NCBI GenBank assembly: GCA_028023455.1
Contig: JAQFVV010012670.1
Location: 434,001 to 498,000 of the forward strand
DNA length: 64,000 bases
Direction: 5' to 3'
Source of the DNA: Epiperipatus broadwayi
Taxonomy: Eukaryota; Onychophora; Udeonychophora; Euonychophora; Peripatidae
Part shown: positions 1 through 11,979 of the stretch, piece by piece
How positions within the stretch are numbered: the stretch's first letter is position 1
Layout of the letters: every line of letters begins with the position of its first letter
Notes under the pieces: model-generated
What the model saw: the letters and a program-made list of their open reading frames with translations, nothing else
Told to the model about the DNA's origin: nothing
Databases searched by the model: none
Program-made: the position numbers and the translations under genes

Positions 1-245
1 TCTATTTCTATGCGAAAATGTATTATTATTGAAAATATATTTTTAAAATCAATTATCCTATTTTTAATTTTCAATGTTTAATTTTTCATCACATTGCAAC
101 ACTTCATAACGTAGTTACAATTAATAAAATAATATTATATGTATGTAGCAAATCATTTCAAACTATACCTGTATTCTCACTGCAAAATCATTTTATAATT
201 AGTAATATTTAAATACAAGTATAGTATATATATACTTAAGCTAGA

Positions 246-290
246 TCTAATTGAAAGTCTGGGTTCAAATCCCCTCTAATTTTATAATTA
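246..290 (+). repeat. SINE-A 3' fragment (tRNA-like B box)
   Basis: The stretch TTGAAAGTCTGGGTTCAAAT (251-270) followed by CCCCT matches the end of the SINE-A family seen again at 13.1, 25.9, 39.1 and 53.2 kb. GGTTCAAATCC is a good tRNA/pol III B box. Only the end of the head survives; no A box is visible upstream. Confidence 0.55.
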
Positions 291-1034
291 GATAGAATGC
301 CATTTATAATCATTAAAAGTCAAATGCTGACTTGATACTGAGGTTTGTTATATAGTAACCACAAAAAATAATATATTTAGATGAAATTTTGAAAAATTGA
401 TATCATTTCAATTTGTGTTTTTATTTGTAACATTCATATATATATAGAGAGAGAAAGAATCTTTTTCAATATGTCAGAGAAAAATTAAAATTAAGCATTA
501 AATGAAGTCAAAATATGTTATAATCAAATTAAAGATGATGAGAATGAGGATAAATAAATAAGATACTACGATGGTGATTCTAAATCTCATTCTCCACACC
601 AAATAATTAGACTTCTAAATAATAAATTTGATATTTTAATAAGCTAGTTCATCTATTTTATCAATGAGCTTAATCTTTTCTTAATTAATCTTTACTTTTA
701 TCAAGTATTGCAATCTTTTCAAATAAATTAAATTGCTTTTATTCAATACTACACAACTTATATATAAAAAGATAAACATAGTTACAGCAATATTTTATGG
801 CAAAATGTTCCCACAGTTTCATCAAATGCCAATCCTGACTGCTGGATATTTTTTGGTGTTGAATTGGTAAAAAACATTTGCTATCTACAATTTATTCATC
901 ATCAATTTCAAAGGCAATTAGTGTGCAAATTTAAAAATCTTATATTTATCTACTGATCAATCTCCCCCCCCCCCATTTCTCTGTAAATTTATTTTAAGTG
1001 TCATTAAGCATTTACCAGCTGTATGTATATATTA
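291..1034. other. AT-rich, no recognised feature
   Basis: No ORF, repeat relative or RNA gene recognised. It contains a short AT/AG microsatellite near 436-455 and an 11-base C run at 964-974. Confidence 0.5.
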
Positions 1035-1049
1035 TGGAAAAAAATAATT

Positions 1050-1470
1050 AAATGTTATGCGAGGAGTGTATTATTGTATGGTTGCAAAACATGGACACTG
1101 AATAATAAAATTAGAACCAAATTGGTAATCTTTGAGATGTGATCATAAAAAAGGATGGAAAAAAATCAGTTTGATAAATAAAATAACAAATAAGTTTTGA
1201 AAAGAATAAATGAGGAGAAAAAAATGGATTGAAGAAATTAGAAATAGAAACTGGATTGTACATATATTAAGAAGTATAGTTTAATAAATATGTTTTGGAG
1301 GGAATGACAAATGGAAACATTTAAAAAGAATGGAAAAGATTGATATTGACAAATGATATAGTAAATGGAAAGTGACGTGGAATTGAAGAGTTGGGCAATG
1401 AAAAGAATGAGATCAAGAAATGGATGAATTGATGATGTGCATACTCTCTGGAACCTGTCCATAGGACAGA
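1050..1470 (+). pseudogene. Decayed non-LTR retrotransposon, C-terminal part
   Basis: Translation from 1071 gives LLYGCKTWTLNNKIRTKL, then after stops and frame changes WIEEIRNRNWIVHILRS near 1229-1280. This is the order seen after the reverse transcriptase in many animal LINE proteins (a YGCETWTL block, then a block like EEIRKRxLxWIGHILRR, then a basic stretch before WMDD). The frame is broken many times. It is a different lineage from the RTE copies at 15.5, 23.4 and 48.7 kb, whose equivalent block reads LTYGSETWTL. The 5' end and any tail were not found. LINE origin is clear by motif; the clade is not assigned. Confidence 0.6.
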
Positions 1471-1660
1471 ATACTATTGACTAATTGATGTGCATATTAA
1501 ATATTGATGATGCTTTGTCAAATGAATTTAAATCATCAAGTAACATCTTCCAATCGGGCTTCTCTTAAAATATACTGTATTTCATTCACAAGCTGAATAA
1601 GTACACAATACTCTGAGTCTTATCAAAATCTTTTGACTACATCAAGCGAATATTTATTAA

Positions 1661-2052
1661 CTCTAGACCAGGGGTCCCCAACCCTATGCCTGTGGGCACC
1701 ATGGTGCCCGCAGACCATTTTACGTGTGCTCGCCACTATTCAAACACGATAAAAAAAATTATTTATCTGATACAAATAAATTTACTTTTTAAAATTTCTT
1801 ATAAATTATTGTATTATATTGTAATCAAATTGTAGGGCATACTATACTTTTACAGAGTAAAAATATAAATGTTAATTATATGTTAAAATTTTATTTTTGA
1901 AATAAATATTTTTTTGTACATTATGTGTATTATTAACAATATCCAACTATAAATTTACATTGAAAAAATAAATGGTACCCGCCCACGCCACCTGGCCGGT
2001 ATTATAGAATGTGCTCTTAAGTGCAAAAAGGTTGGGAACCCCTGCTCTAGAT
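1661..2052. mobile_element. hAT-type MITE, complete, with 8-bp TSD
   Basis: The element runs 1669-2044 (376 bp). Its terminal inverted repeats are CAGGGGTCCCCAACC at the left and GGTTGGGAACCCCTG at the right. The flanks CTCTAGAC (1661-1668) and CTCTAGAT (2045-2052) match at 7 of 8 bases, the TSD length of hAT elements. GC-rich ends (GGCACCATGGTGCCCGC at 1694-1710, and the GGCCGG block near 1994) enclose an AT-rich non-coding middle. A second copy in the opposite orientation lies at 22813-23284. No transposase frame is present, so it is non-autonomous. Confidence 0.88.
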
Positions 2053-3270
2053 TATAGATTGTAGTATCTATATATCTCTCATCTAAAAAATAAAATGGGT
2101 GGTTTAAAAAATGACTTTGCTATAACCAATAAGTTATTTTCAGATATTATTTTTTTAATCTGTCCAATGTTCAATTAATCCGCTAATCTGGAATCCATTT
2201 TGTATGCCAGCACTTTTTTTCATAAAATTATATATTCTACACACATTTGTACATATTTATTTTAACTAACTTATATAGCAAGTATGTTTTTTATATATTA
2301 AATAATTTCTGCAGTATCAATTTAAAATATCAACATAATTTTAAAATAATGTCTGAAAAATTAAAATTACCTTAGCAAAATATACCAAAACACTTTAGTT
2401 TTAAAATAAATTCTTACTTTTAAAAAATTACTTTTTATAAATTATAAGCATTCAAAGAAACAACTCACTAGGCACTAAGATGCTTAAAAATTAATTAAGT
2501 TCTCTCTATGATTTTTCACATGTTAACAAATTTAAAAATACATTTGAATCATCAACAGCTTTTATTTACTTATTTTTTATTACTACTACTACTATTTTTA
2601 TGAATAAATAACTCTTAAAAGGTGTCATAGAATAAACAGAACTAATTCCTTAGAAACTGAATTAATTTTCTGACTATCTTTTAGATAGTGAATATATTAT
2701 GTAAGGCGTAAATTTTTTTTCTGCAAATGTGAGAACTGTTAAATATCACTAAAATTATAAAAACATATATTAGAATGATGATAATAATTTCTTTTGTTTA
2801 AATTAGCTAATAGTAATTTCCTTTAAGCGTGTATGTAATCAAATATTATATAAATTTATGTTTGCAATTTTCCAACTTCTTGTATTAATACAAAACAAAA
2901 TAATTACTAACACAATAGAATAACAAATATATTATGGCATTTACATAAGAAAATTTTCCATTAGTAAATACATATAGAGTTTTGAATAACTTATAATGTA
3001 ATTTATATATATATAAAGGTGAAAATAAAACTGATAAATTAATAGCGACTAAAATAAAAATTATCAATAATTATATTTATGATGAAATCATGAGTTTCTA
3101 TAGAATAACAAAATTTATAACTAAGAACTGCATGAGTAATTATTCTGATTTTAGAGTGGTAAGAACAGTCTTTCAAGATGTTTCTGAGAGCAGACAGAAA
3201 AAATAGTTTTATGACTCAATAAATCAAATCTTAAGTTAAGTGCATCCAATGTTTAGTGCAATTGCTGTGT
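2053..3270. other. AT-rich, no recognised feature
   Basis: Very AT-rich with a short ACT triplet run near 2582-2595. No ORF above 60 residues and no relative elsewhere in the window was recognised. Confidence 0.5.
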
Positions 3271-3285
3271 TCGCTATTAAAAATT

Positions 3286-3550
3286 AATATTTACTGAGGC
3301 TATAACCTCGAGAATATGCATGTAAATGCGATAGTAGGGACCTCTACAGGTGTTTAACCACAAGCTTACGCTATGGAAGAAAAGAGGGGAACCCTTCTTT
3401 ACTTCAACCTACTTTCTATTTAAATAGGTGAAGCTGAAGCGGTTAGATCTGCGAGCGTGAAGCTATTCAATACTTCACTGATTAAGTCCACATTTGTTGT
3501 TACACATTAATACTCACAAAATCTTTCGATTTACAAAGAGTCAATGGAAA
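3286..3550 (-). repeat. Dispersed repeat FB-D, long copy
   Basis: Colinear over about 265 bp with 59137-59402: both run from AATATTTACT through GGGACCTCTACAGGT and GAAGCTATTCAATACTTCAC to GAGTCAATGG. One terminal part also forms the arms of the foldback at 30891-31084. There the unpaired end lies on the left, so the 3' end is inferred to be the AATATTTACT side, giving minus orientation. No coding frame; more GC-rich than its surroundings. Class unknown, probably a non-autonomous retroelement. Confidence 0.7.
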
Positions 3551-3620
3551 GATTTTATAGTTAGAAATCTATTATAGTAATTTAAAGTTGTAATTATAAA
3601 TTTATTAAACGCAAATTGAT

Positions 3621-3675
3621 TACATAAGTAATATTTACTGAGGCTATAACCTCGAGAATATGCGTGTAAAATTGT
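3621..3675 (-). repeat. FB-D terminal fragment
   Basis: About 340 bp after the long copy the terminal segment recurs in the same orientation: TATTTACTGAGGCTATAACC and then CTCGAGAATATGC are shared with 3289-3320. The preceding TTGATTACATAAG is matched by TTGATTACGTAAA at the left edge of the 30.9-kb foldback, so this extends the family terminus by some 14 bp. Sequence downstream of 3670 is unrelated. Confidence 0.65.
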
Positions 3676-4052
3676 GGAAAAACTGAATGGATTACTCATG
3701 TGGCAATACCATCATTCTCTAAGGTTTAATTTCCTTCTTCAAACAATGTATGTCTTAGTAAAATCAAATAAAAATTAGATTAATTTTTTTATGAATAAGT
3801 CGATTTAATTTGTGTGTGTGTGCTCAATTTATTAGATTATACGAAGAAAACAAGGTGTACATTTTTGATAGAAAAAATTAATTTGTAAGTGGATTCAATA
3901 TGCATCAAAGATTTTGAAATTTCAAGGCCTTCATTCCAAAAACATAATAAATGTAAGAATTCAATTTTAAATATTATTATTTGATTATTATTATTTTAAA
4001 AAAATATTATTTGATAAAAGTGATTTTCAGTAATAAATGGTGTATCTGTATT

Positions 4053-4324
4053 TGTATAATGAAAGTGATTTTGATTGCTCCAAGTATAAAATTAACTAAT
4101 TATCTATAATAAGCATTTATTTTTAAAGCGTCTGTATATAATTGTAATTACATTCATATCGGCCTTTCAAGCCAATTGTGCAAACGCTTTGCGAGTGTTA
4201 AATAATAAATGAATACCCTCTGACCAATACAAGATATTCATTTATTATTTAACACTCGCAAAGCGTTTGCACAATTGGCTTGAAAGGCTGATATGAACGT
4301 AATTATAATTATGTATAATGTAAG
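4053..4324. mobile_element. Foldback insertion FB-4k with 13-bp TSD
   Basis: Direct repeats TGTATAATGAAAG (4053-4065) and TGTATAATGTAAG (4312-4324) differ at one base and bracket a 246-bp insert. Within it, 4136-4214 and 4235-4311 are inverted repeats of about 78 bp with few mismatches, around a 20-base loop. The arms share TTTGCACAATTGGCTTGAAA and its complement. Some 70 bp between the left TSD and the left arm is unpaired. No protein frame and no hammerhead-like boxes were seen in this one. Confidence 0.75.
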
Positions 4325-4499
4325 TTGGGATTCTGATCCAAATTTGAGACAACCTTATTTTATAGACATAATGATTCTCAAAAGGTTTAATAATTTATTA
4401 GCATCTGTATTTGTATTAGTGTGTATTAGTTTTTATAACAAGTAATGATTTATACTGCATCTATAAAATTAGACTATTATAGAGCAGTGCGATATAAAT

Positions 4500-4720
4500 T
4501 TAAGGCTGATTATCCGATGCACTGAAAGATTGATGAAGCAATTACCAACATTTACTGGGCATAGTACCATGTGACAATATAAACTCTTAAAACCAATAAA
4601 GAGAGATTTCAAATGGTGGTTGTGTGATGATAGCCACAATGATTATCTATGCCTTGATACTCATGCTGTGGAGTCAGTAGTTTTGCCACATCTTGCAACA
4701 TATTATTTTCAAATCTATAG
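4500..4720 (+). pseudogene. piggyBac-like transposase relic
   Basis: In one frame 4529-4545 reads KIDEA; after a one-base shift, 4547 onward reads PTFTGHSTM, stop, QYKLLKPIKRDFKWWLCDDS, then HNDYLCLD. PiggyBac-family transposases have an ordered block of the type IDEAM-PF-GR-S-KQYMP-KPIKRG-K-W-CDS-GY around their first catalytic aspartate, and this relic keeps that order and spacing. It has at least one frameshift and several stops, and sequence after about 4700 no longer aligns by eye. Terminal repeats and TTAA sites were not identified. Function is certainly lost. Confidence 0.6.
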
Positions 4721-7520
4721 CTAGCAAATGAGCTATATGTAAATAAATTATCTCTTTTGAACAATAAATATAACACACTAGCATCATTAAGATGCACAAA
4801 AAATATAAATGAAGAGAGGAGATTCATTTTATCATTGATAAAGACAGTGGCCTTCATTTTCTGATTTGGATGGATAAGAACCCAATTGCTATGATTAAAA
4901 ATGATATCCATGTTCTGGAACTGATTTATATTTCGTACCTTTTATTAGAAAGAATCTTTTTTCTTATAGATGCCTTGAAAATTAACTTCTGGGGTACAAG
5001 AAAAAATAATTAATTCTTATGGTTCTCTTTTTGTAAGTTCTGAAGCAATAGATTATCTCAAATAAGAAGAATTATAATATGCTTTGAGTCAGAATTTTGT
5101 GAGGAATGCAAAGAAATTATGAACAAAGAATAAAGTAAGAATTTTTAAGGATATTGAAATTCTTATTTTTTCTTAGTTTTTTAATGGTAATCACTATTTT
5201 TCTTAGCCATATATTTTTCCTTAGTTTTTCTAGTTTTTATAAACATACAGCTTTTTGCTCTAACATTATTAAAACTGAAGCTATTGTGAAAATTGTGCCT
5301 CAAATCAATTCTTTAAAAATTCAATATGGCGACACCGAAGCCAAAAGTAGATCATTCATTTTGAGGTATTTACAATGGCATTGCTCTTGCTTTAACTTTC
5401 CTTCACTATTTTCGGGTTATCTATAATGTTTGTTTGCTGGATCACATTTTTTTGTGTGGTAGAAATTGGGAATAAAATCATTAGTTTAAAAAAATCAGAC
5501 GATGTCACTATTGTATGGATATCATGCAAATCTCATGCAAATTTCCAAATGCAAAAGAAGCGGACAATGCCTTGAATAATTCTATTATAATACAAAAAAC
5601 TGACATAACTAATTGATAATTTGACATCAAGTTTTTAAGACTATGCTTTTTTCTTTTTGGTTTTTGGAAAGAAAATTGTAATTTTTGGTAAATTATTAAT
5701 ATATTTATTTCAAACCAAGCATTTATATGAAATTGCAATTAGATTATATTTGCATGTGTTTGTTTTTAAAAAAACAAATCATTAAAACTATAACTATGGT
5801 AAAATGGAAGTCACTCCTTGCTAAAAAAAAAAAAAAAGATTTCATAAATGCCTGTAAAGAATTTTTTTAGATGAAATTTTAGTAATGGTAAGTCTAATTT
5901 TAAATTTTAAAACATACTTTCATTGTTTTATGATGTATCAATTAAAATTCATTTCTATTTTAAAGATGAAATTCAAATAAGTAATATTTTAGGCAATGGT
6001 TATGATCCAATATGAAAAAAGCCATTGTTATCATTATGTTTTCAGTTTGGTACTTTGTGTCTATTTTGCAAAGTTCAAATATTAATTTTTAGAATGCCTT
6101 TCATTTATAAAATTATATTTCTAATAAATAATGTAAAGATTATTAAAATATAATATAGTAATAAAGGTTTAATTCTAAATGTAAAATGCCGCAAATAAGG
6201 CAAATTGCCAATAGTCTTTCGAATAAGAATGAGAGGAGTTAGATTTGATAAGTAATGAAAATGATAAATAAAATATTAAATTGAAAACATTAAATTTCTA
6301 ATGCTATTTAAAATAAAGGATTTATTGTGCAGCTAATGTATGCAAAAAATGAATTATTGATCAACTTCAGACAATTAAACAAGAAGCAAAATTAATTTGC
6401 TACTAATGAATATGAATTTCTGTAAGATACCCAATCACTTTTTTTTCTCATCCTAAACTGAATTATTATCCAATATGATCTAATGAAGTTACTTTTCTGT
6501 AAATAAATGGAGAAAAATCAAAAGATACTCCATGCCTCTTTCATAACTCTATGTTTAATAATTAAAATTTAAATAGTATGCTAAAGAAGTAAATTTGTTG
6601 ATAATGAATTATATTTTTCTTTATTTTTTACACCATTACAAAGAATTATTATCCAATTCTGAATGGGATGAATATTTAGAATGCTTTGCACAGTTTGTAT
6701 ATATTAGATTTCTTTATGTGAGTACGGATTTACATACATTAAATTTATATAGAGAGAGAACTCTATCTATACCTTGAGATAAGAGTGCTTTACTCATTGC
6801 AAAGCTTAAAGTTGAGAAATATGACACACAGCCTTTTTTTAAAATGAAATTTTCTGTTAGTTTTTTAAGAGTGATCATTTTATATTTGTATTTGGGCAAC
6901 ACATACATTTGGAGCATTTGTGAGTTTCTCGTAAAGTAGCCTTCTCCTTGCTCTTTGGTTGTGATAACTTTTATAGTATGTTTAATCTTTTTTTTTCTCT
7001 TTTCCTTTACAATAAATTTAAACTGTTGTGTAAATTTAGTATTGTTGCTTTTTTAAAAAACAAAAACGTACACTCTTTTTTTTTTGGGGGGGGGGGTTAA
7101 ATGAATCATTCTTATCAATTATTTTCAACCACTATTCATCCACTGCAGCTTAATATTTCTCTGAGTTTACATAAGCACTTCCAATCTACTTTTCTTCCAC
7201 ACCATTCCTGTAAATTTTATTTTATCCACTCAAAACAGTTTGATGTTGTTTTAGGTCTTAAATACACTGTAAATTTCTTGGAAAAATTATTATATGACCA
7301 CAATTTTTTACTTAATTTTCATTGAAATATGTTTTTATACATTGTTTAAGAGTAATAGCATGAATGTAAAAAAAAAAGGGGGGATTTATGCAGACATTTA
7401 TTTGTGGTTAAACATTTAATCTTTAAAATTATATAAAAACGTATATAATAAATTAATAAGTTTAATAATTTCATGTTTAAACAGTGATTAATGGATGTTT
7501 ATGAAAAATATTACAATGTA
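4721..7520. other. AT-rich, no supported gene
   Basis: Several open frames of 60-100 codons occur on both strands, but they are low-complexity (F, L, K, N, I rich) and none resembles a known family. An 11-base G run lies at 7086-7096. The sequence after 4721 may include further piggyBac decay that I cannot align. Confidence 0.45.
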
Positions 7521-7525
7521 TATGA

Positions 7526-7636
7526 TTTAGCGCAGTGGTCGAATGGCAGATTGGATCCTAAAGTCCTCAGATCGAGCCCCCATCTATTACTTCCGGTGCT
7601 CGAAATTATTATGAACTCCATAGTAATTAGGTGCTT
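7526..7636 (+). repeat. SINE-C copy (tRNA-derived)
   Basis: It begins TTTAGCGCAGTGGTCGAATGG, an A-box-like tRNA start, and has a B-box-like GATCGAGCCCC at 7570-7580. The body continues TTCCGGTGCTCGAAATTATT and ATGAACTCC. The diverged copy at 38420-38535 keeps the same order (GATTGATCCC, then TTTCTGGCGCTCAAACTTCT, then AAACTCCT). The head is too degenerate in its anticodon arm to be a working tRNA gene. Confidence 0.6.
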
Positions 7637-8599
7637 TGAAAATGAAGCCCAAAATTTAAATTTATTATTAAACTTTTTTTTCTTTATGATGACAGTTCTT
7701 GAGTGTGTGTATATACACCCACATACTAAAATTATATACACATAGACGAGCAATTTTTTTTTAAAAAAGACACTTCTTAGAAGCATTTAAAAAGTGAAAA
7801 CAGAGGAAATATTTCCAGGAAGATTCATTTTCTATTTCTTTTTTCAACTGACTACTTGTCTTGATAATAAATTTGTTACAGTGTGAATAGTTTGTACTAA
7901 TCTCTCTCTCAATGTTGCAATTCTACTGATATTCTCAGAAAATCGCATTAGATCCACCTCCACTAATAACATTAAATTGATTTTACAGGTAAAAAAGCAG
8001 GGGAGAAAAATTCATCCAAAATCAATAATATTGTAATCTTTCGAGCTACTAGTTAAAGAGAATGGGGGAGTGACTGTTTTTTCTCTACTATTTTGTTATA
8101 AATTTTCTGCTGGTTAACAAATGATCACTGTTGACATTTTACCATAGAAGTGGGAGAAATTTACAACCCTTTATGAATCACATGCCAAGCTGAGCAACAA
8201 TTTAAGAAGAAAAAAAATCTATTTTCATTATCTTGAATATCAATAAAAATAAAAAAAAAATTGGCAAGATTAGTTGGCAATTTACATCATTTGATTATCT
8301 CCAACAAATGTTTTAATAAGAGTGGTAATTATCGAATTAACAGCAATAATAACTAAAACAAAGAACAACAATAAAATAGCTACTAGAATAGATTAATGAG
8401 ATGAAAGACAACTAGACTAACGTAACGGCGAGCTATAACAACGCCTTCTAGAATAATAGGACACGTGTTAATAATGAATGTGATAATAAATATGTTTAAA
8501 AATCACTGAAAGAAAACAAAATACAATATTTAGAATCTTTTTCTTTCTTTTTTTTAGTGAATTTTACAGACTTTTAAACGAATGAAAGAAAAATTATTC
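7637..8599. other. AT-rich, no recognised feature
   Basis: Nothing beyond short homopolymers and a few purine-rich stretches. No ORF or repeat relative recognised. Confidence 0.45.
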
Positions 8600-8738
8600 A
8601 CATTATCTTATAACGTATCTTTCTTATTGCATTGCCAAATCCATAGCAATCCATATAATATTAATATCATTTAGTTTCTTTATTGTAAAAGTAATAAAGA
8701 ACGTAAATGATATTAATATTATATACATTATCTTATAA
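8600..8738. mobile_element. Small foldback insertion FB-8k with 14-bp TSD
   Basis: The exact 14-mer ACATTATCTTATAA occurs at 8600-8613 and 8725-8738 around a 111-bp insert. Inside, 8653-8683 and 8692-8724 form an inverted repeat (arms containing ATAATATTAATATCATTTA and its complement) with an 8-9 base loop. The 39 bp at 8614-8652 are unpaired. This is the same plan as the larger foldbacks in this window, at small scale. Confidence 0.7.
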
Positions 8739-9140
8739 TTAGCGACAAAACAACCTCACATTAGCTTGCTTTATGGACATAGTTTTTAAAAGATTCAAAA
8801 TTATTTGCGCTGCCTTTTCATTTTCAATTAGCAGAGAATGAAACAGATAAAAGTTCTATGCACTGTAGACTAGACAAAATTTTGAAACGATAGTTTAAAT
8901 ACTCTTTTACATGATCTAAAAATTTCATAAAAGAGAGAAATGCAGGGTTCAAACTGAACAGGAGTTTGTCATTAATATCGATGCTAGTTTTATTTTTGCC
9001 TTGTACAGTTTTGTTCTTAGGTGCAATAGTAGATTGATGAGCCAAAGTTTCCCCGAAACTGATTCCGAAATGAGAAAGTAAAAAAAAAAATACAACTATG
9101 TTTAGTTAATGAGGAGGAAACTGGTGTAAATCATACACTA

Positions 9141-9520
9141 TAATGCTCAAACATCACATGGCCACCAACTTCTTATGTTTGTGTATAACTATTATAAAAC
9201 AGGCAAAACTTACTATACGTATTGCCACACACAGTAAGCTAGAGTAATCAATGGATCCTGGAAGGCTCATGCATAAAATCCCTATTTAGGGCCTACTCAT
9301 CCAATATCATTAGATTCTAAGATCTAGGTGCAGTGCTCTCAGATCCAAGGCTCCTCACTGACGAAGGCCACAGCCAGAAACTAGTCTGGGGATATTGGAT
9401 GAGTAGGCCCTAGATAGGGATTTTATGCACAAGCTTTCCGGCATCCATTGATTATTCTAGCTTCTGTGTGTGGCAGTATGTATAGCGAGTTTTGCCTGCT
9501 TTAATGCTCAAACATCACAT
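9141..9520. mobile_element. Foldback insertion FB-9k with 19-bp TSD
   Basis: The exact 19-mer TAATGCTCAAACATCACAT is at 9141-9159 and 9502-9520. The 342-bp insert has 37 unpaired bases (9160-9196), a left arm at 9197-9308, a central segment, and a right arm at 9391-9500. The arms share, as complements, the segments CTATTTAGGGCCTACTCATC and GGCAAAACTTACTATACG with scattered mismatches. The centre carries a hammerhead-like box pair (9358-9380). The TSD is much longer than those made by common DNA transposases. Confidence 0.85.
9358..9380 (+). other. Hammerhead-like core hairpin in FB-9k
   Basis: CTGACGA is followed by AGGC, loop CACA, GCC, one A, then GAAA and CTAGTCT. The box order and short stem match the CUGANGA-stem II-GAAA core of hammerhead ribozymes. 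The upstream AGATCTAG can pair with CTAGTCT apart from one bulged base, as a stem III would. No stem I or certain cleavage triplet is visible, so this is a degenerate relative or a simple hairpin. Confidence 0.4.
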
Positions 9521-11449
9521 AATCTAAAAAAAACTATAGTACACACACAAAAATAAAAATGTAAGTGTAAAAAATTAATTAGAACAAATTTTTTGATTAG
9601 AATCACATTTATTTTATTAGGCCTTGTAAAAAATCAACTAGATGACTTGTTTAATGTTAATGGAAATAAAAAATAAAGTATTATGAAAATAATTATATTT
9701 GTACTTTAATTAATTATGTGTCTGATGCTGAACTCATGCTTTAGACAGGGATACATAAGTAATGACCTTCAGTTAAGAAGATTAACTGTGAATAACCATA
9801 AGCAAAGTTTCTAATTGCTATTTTATATGTTAAGATGGCTTATTAAAGATTATGTAAAATTTGATGTAAATCGTCCTTCTTTCTCCTCTCTCTCAATTTT
9901 CCTCTATCATTTTTTTTTCATTAACACCATGCATCTCTCATGCCATTACCACCATTCACAAAAGTGAAAGTTTATTTGTGCAACAACGTTTATATCCTTT
10001 AATCACACACACAGCAAAAAAATGTATGGGTATTAAAAGAATGTAAAGCATTTGTGAGTTAATAAAGCAATGATGGGACTAGGTTTACCAAATTGGCAGT
10101 CTTTAGTTATAAATTTGTATAAGGCAATACAATAGACAATAAATAAATTCGGTAATTGGGATAGGATTTACCAAATAACAGTAAATATTGATAGTCTTTT
10201 TTATGATTGCCTGCCCTCCTTCAACAAATACGAAAAAGCCTGCCTAGCAGAATTTTTTAGGCTGTAGTGCTTGGTGGATTGCAAATTTAATTGGTAAAAA
10301 TAAATAATACAATAATGGCAATAACATTAAGAAAAAAAAGATAGTACTAATAATAAAGGTATTTCAGGTTTTTTTCTAATATATATATACACACAAAATG
10401 TGAAAACTTTGCTTGATAAAAAAATTCCAAGACTTGAATATAGAACAGCATTTATAAACAATCAGCTGCCAAGGTTTAAAATTGTATTTTCACTTAGTTA
10501 AATTCAACTTGAGACGAAAGTTAAACATAACATGTAGTCAGCTACAATTATTTTTAAAAAAGGGACTAAAAGAAGATTGCATGGTACAGAGGTTATTGTG
10601 AAGCCTTACTTGGTATCTTTTATTCGTAGAACTCCTAAAAATAGTAATTATAAGTTATTGATATTAAAATTTGTTTTGTGCAATGATATCTTTAGTCATT
10701 TTATAAGTATTTATAGCTCCAATGTTAGATTCAGAAAATGAAAAGTTTTGTTTCTTGTTGAAAAATTATAATGCCTAATATAAAATGCCCAAACCTCTCT
10801 TTTTGGAAATGTTTAATGCATTTACACAGCCTGTGAAGTTGATTGATCTGTTATTGAATTTTGCACAAAACAAGAATTGATTATAATACCTTATTTAGGA
10901 AGAAAAACCACAATAATAGCATTTTATATAGTTAGGAGTCAGAAAGTTAAAAAAAAGTTAATATTATATACACATGTAATAGTGTAGATAGTTGAGAAAT
11001 CATAAAATAATATTCTGCAATGTTAAAATGATAGTTATTTTAAATAATGTATCCTATTCCAAACTTATAGGGGGGGGGGGGGTATCTTTGCTCTTGAGAA
11101 GGTTTATTATTTGTTCTTGAGTGTAAAAAAACATTTCCATCTTAATTTCTTGTTTCATGTTAGATATTTCAACTTGATTTATTTTCTGCTAATAAAAATA
11201 TATATTTTACAAAAATAAAATACACAAACTGTATGTAAACTGATGCTTTTCAATTTCTAGATTTAAGTAAACGTATTGGATATACAGTGGACCAATAATG
11301 GTTGAAAATGATGATGATTGGATATGCAAGCTCAATGATTATTCTGTATCCAATAAGAAGCCATTCTTTTCATTTGACACTTTGAAATCATATCCTATCT
11401 TTATTATACTTTTCCTTGAATGATATTGATATTTAGCAAATTTTACTGG
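9521..11449. other. AT-rich, no recognised feature
   Basis: Nothing recognised except a 13-base G run at 11070-11082, one of the longest in the window. Confidence 0.45.
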
Positions 11450-11530
11450 TATTTTTAGATCTAGTGTCTGAAGCTATCCTACCGCCTCTCTGAGAAGTGC
11501 CAAAGCATGAAACCATGGTCAGAGGTTGGG
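11450..11530 (+). repeat. Solo fragment related to the FB-9k/FB-62k centre
   Basis: AGATCTAGTGTC followed by about 25 bases and then CTGAGAAGTGCC-AAA-GCATGAAACC repeats the plan of the centres of FB-9k and FB-62k (AGATCTAG, spacer, CTGAc box, short hairpin, GAAAC). The boxes lie at 11490-11512. No inverted arms were found around it, so it is either a solo copy or a remnant of a decayed foldback. Confidence 0.45.
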
Positions 11531-11979
11531 GGGGATCCTGACAGAGATATTTTAAATGCTTTCTCTGGCTAAGCATTTATCACAAAGCTTGTTGAGCAAT
11601 TGGCAATGCTCATTGTTTATATCTTACAAGCTTAAGAGAATTGTGTCATATGATCTATGACTCTTATTTTGACTAAAATTTTGTTTAAATTTTTATCACC
11701 AAGTATATGAAAAATGATTAAACAAATGTTACTGAAAAAGATGAGCCACTCTATTCCCAGTAGAAATGTGATTATAGAACCAATTTATGCATTTATAATG
11801 CTTCATGCATTGGTCATAACAAACATTCATAAGTTAATACAAAAAAATATTAAAATTATTATTTAATTAAAAAAAAACTAAATATTCACTTAAAAGAAGT
11901 GGCCGATATAAATGAACTTCAAAATTATAATTATTACTTCAATAAATTTTCCTATCTAATTTCAATAGTTGCATTAATT

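Noticed and set aside
4136-4311. Rho-independent terminator or CRISPR-like palindrome
   Set aside because: The context is eukaryotic repeat DNA, and the palindrome sits inside direct repeats as an insertion.
4609-4911. 100-codon minus-strand frame
   Set aside because: It overlaps the piggyBac relic, whose motifs read on the plus strand; the minus translation resembles nothing.
5154-5426. 90-codon frame with a hydrophobic start that could be a signal peptide
   Set aside because: F/L/S-rich start arises from a T-rich stretch; no domain follows and no relative or splice context supports it.
9358-9380. Calling the box hairpins proven hammerhead ribozymes
   Set aside because: Stem I and a secure cleavage triplet are missing or ambiguous in each copy; only the core resemblance is claimed.
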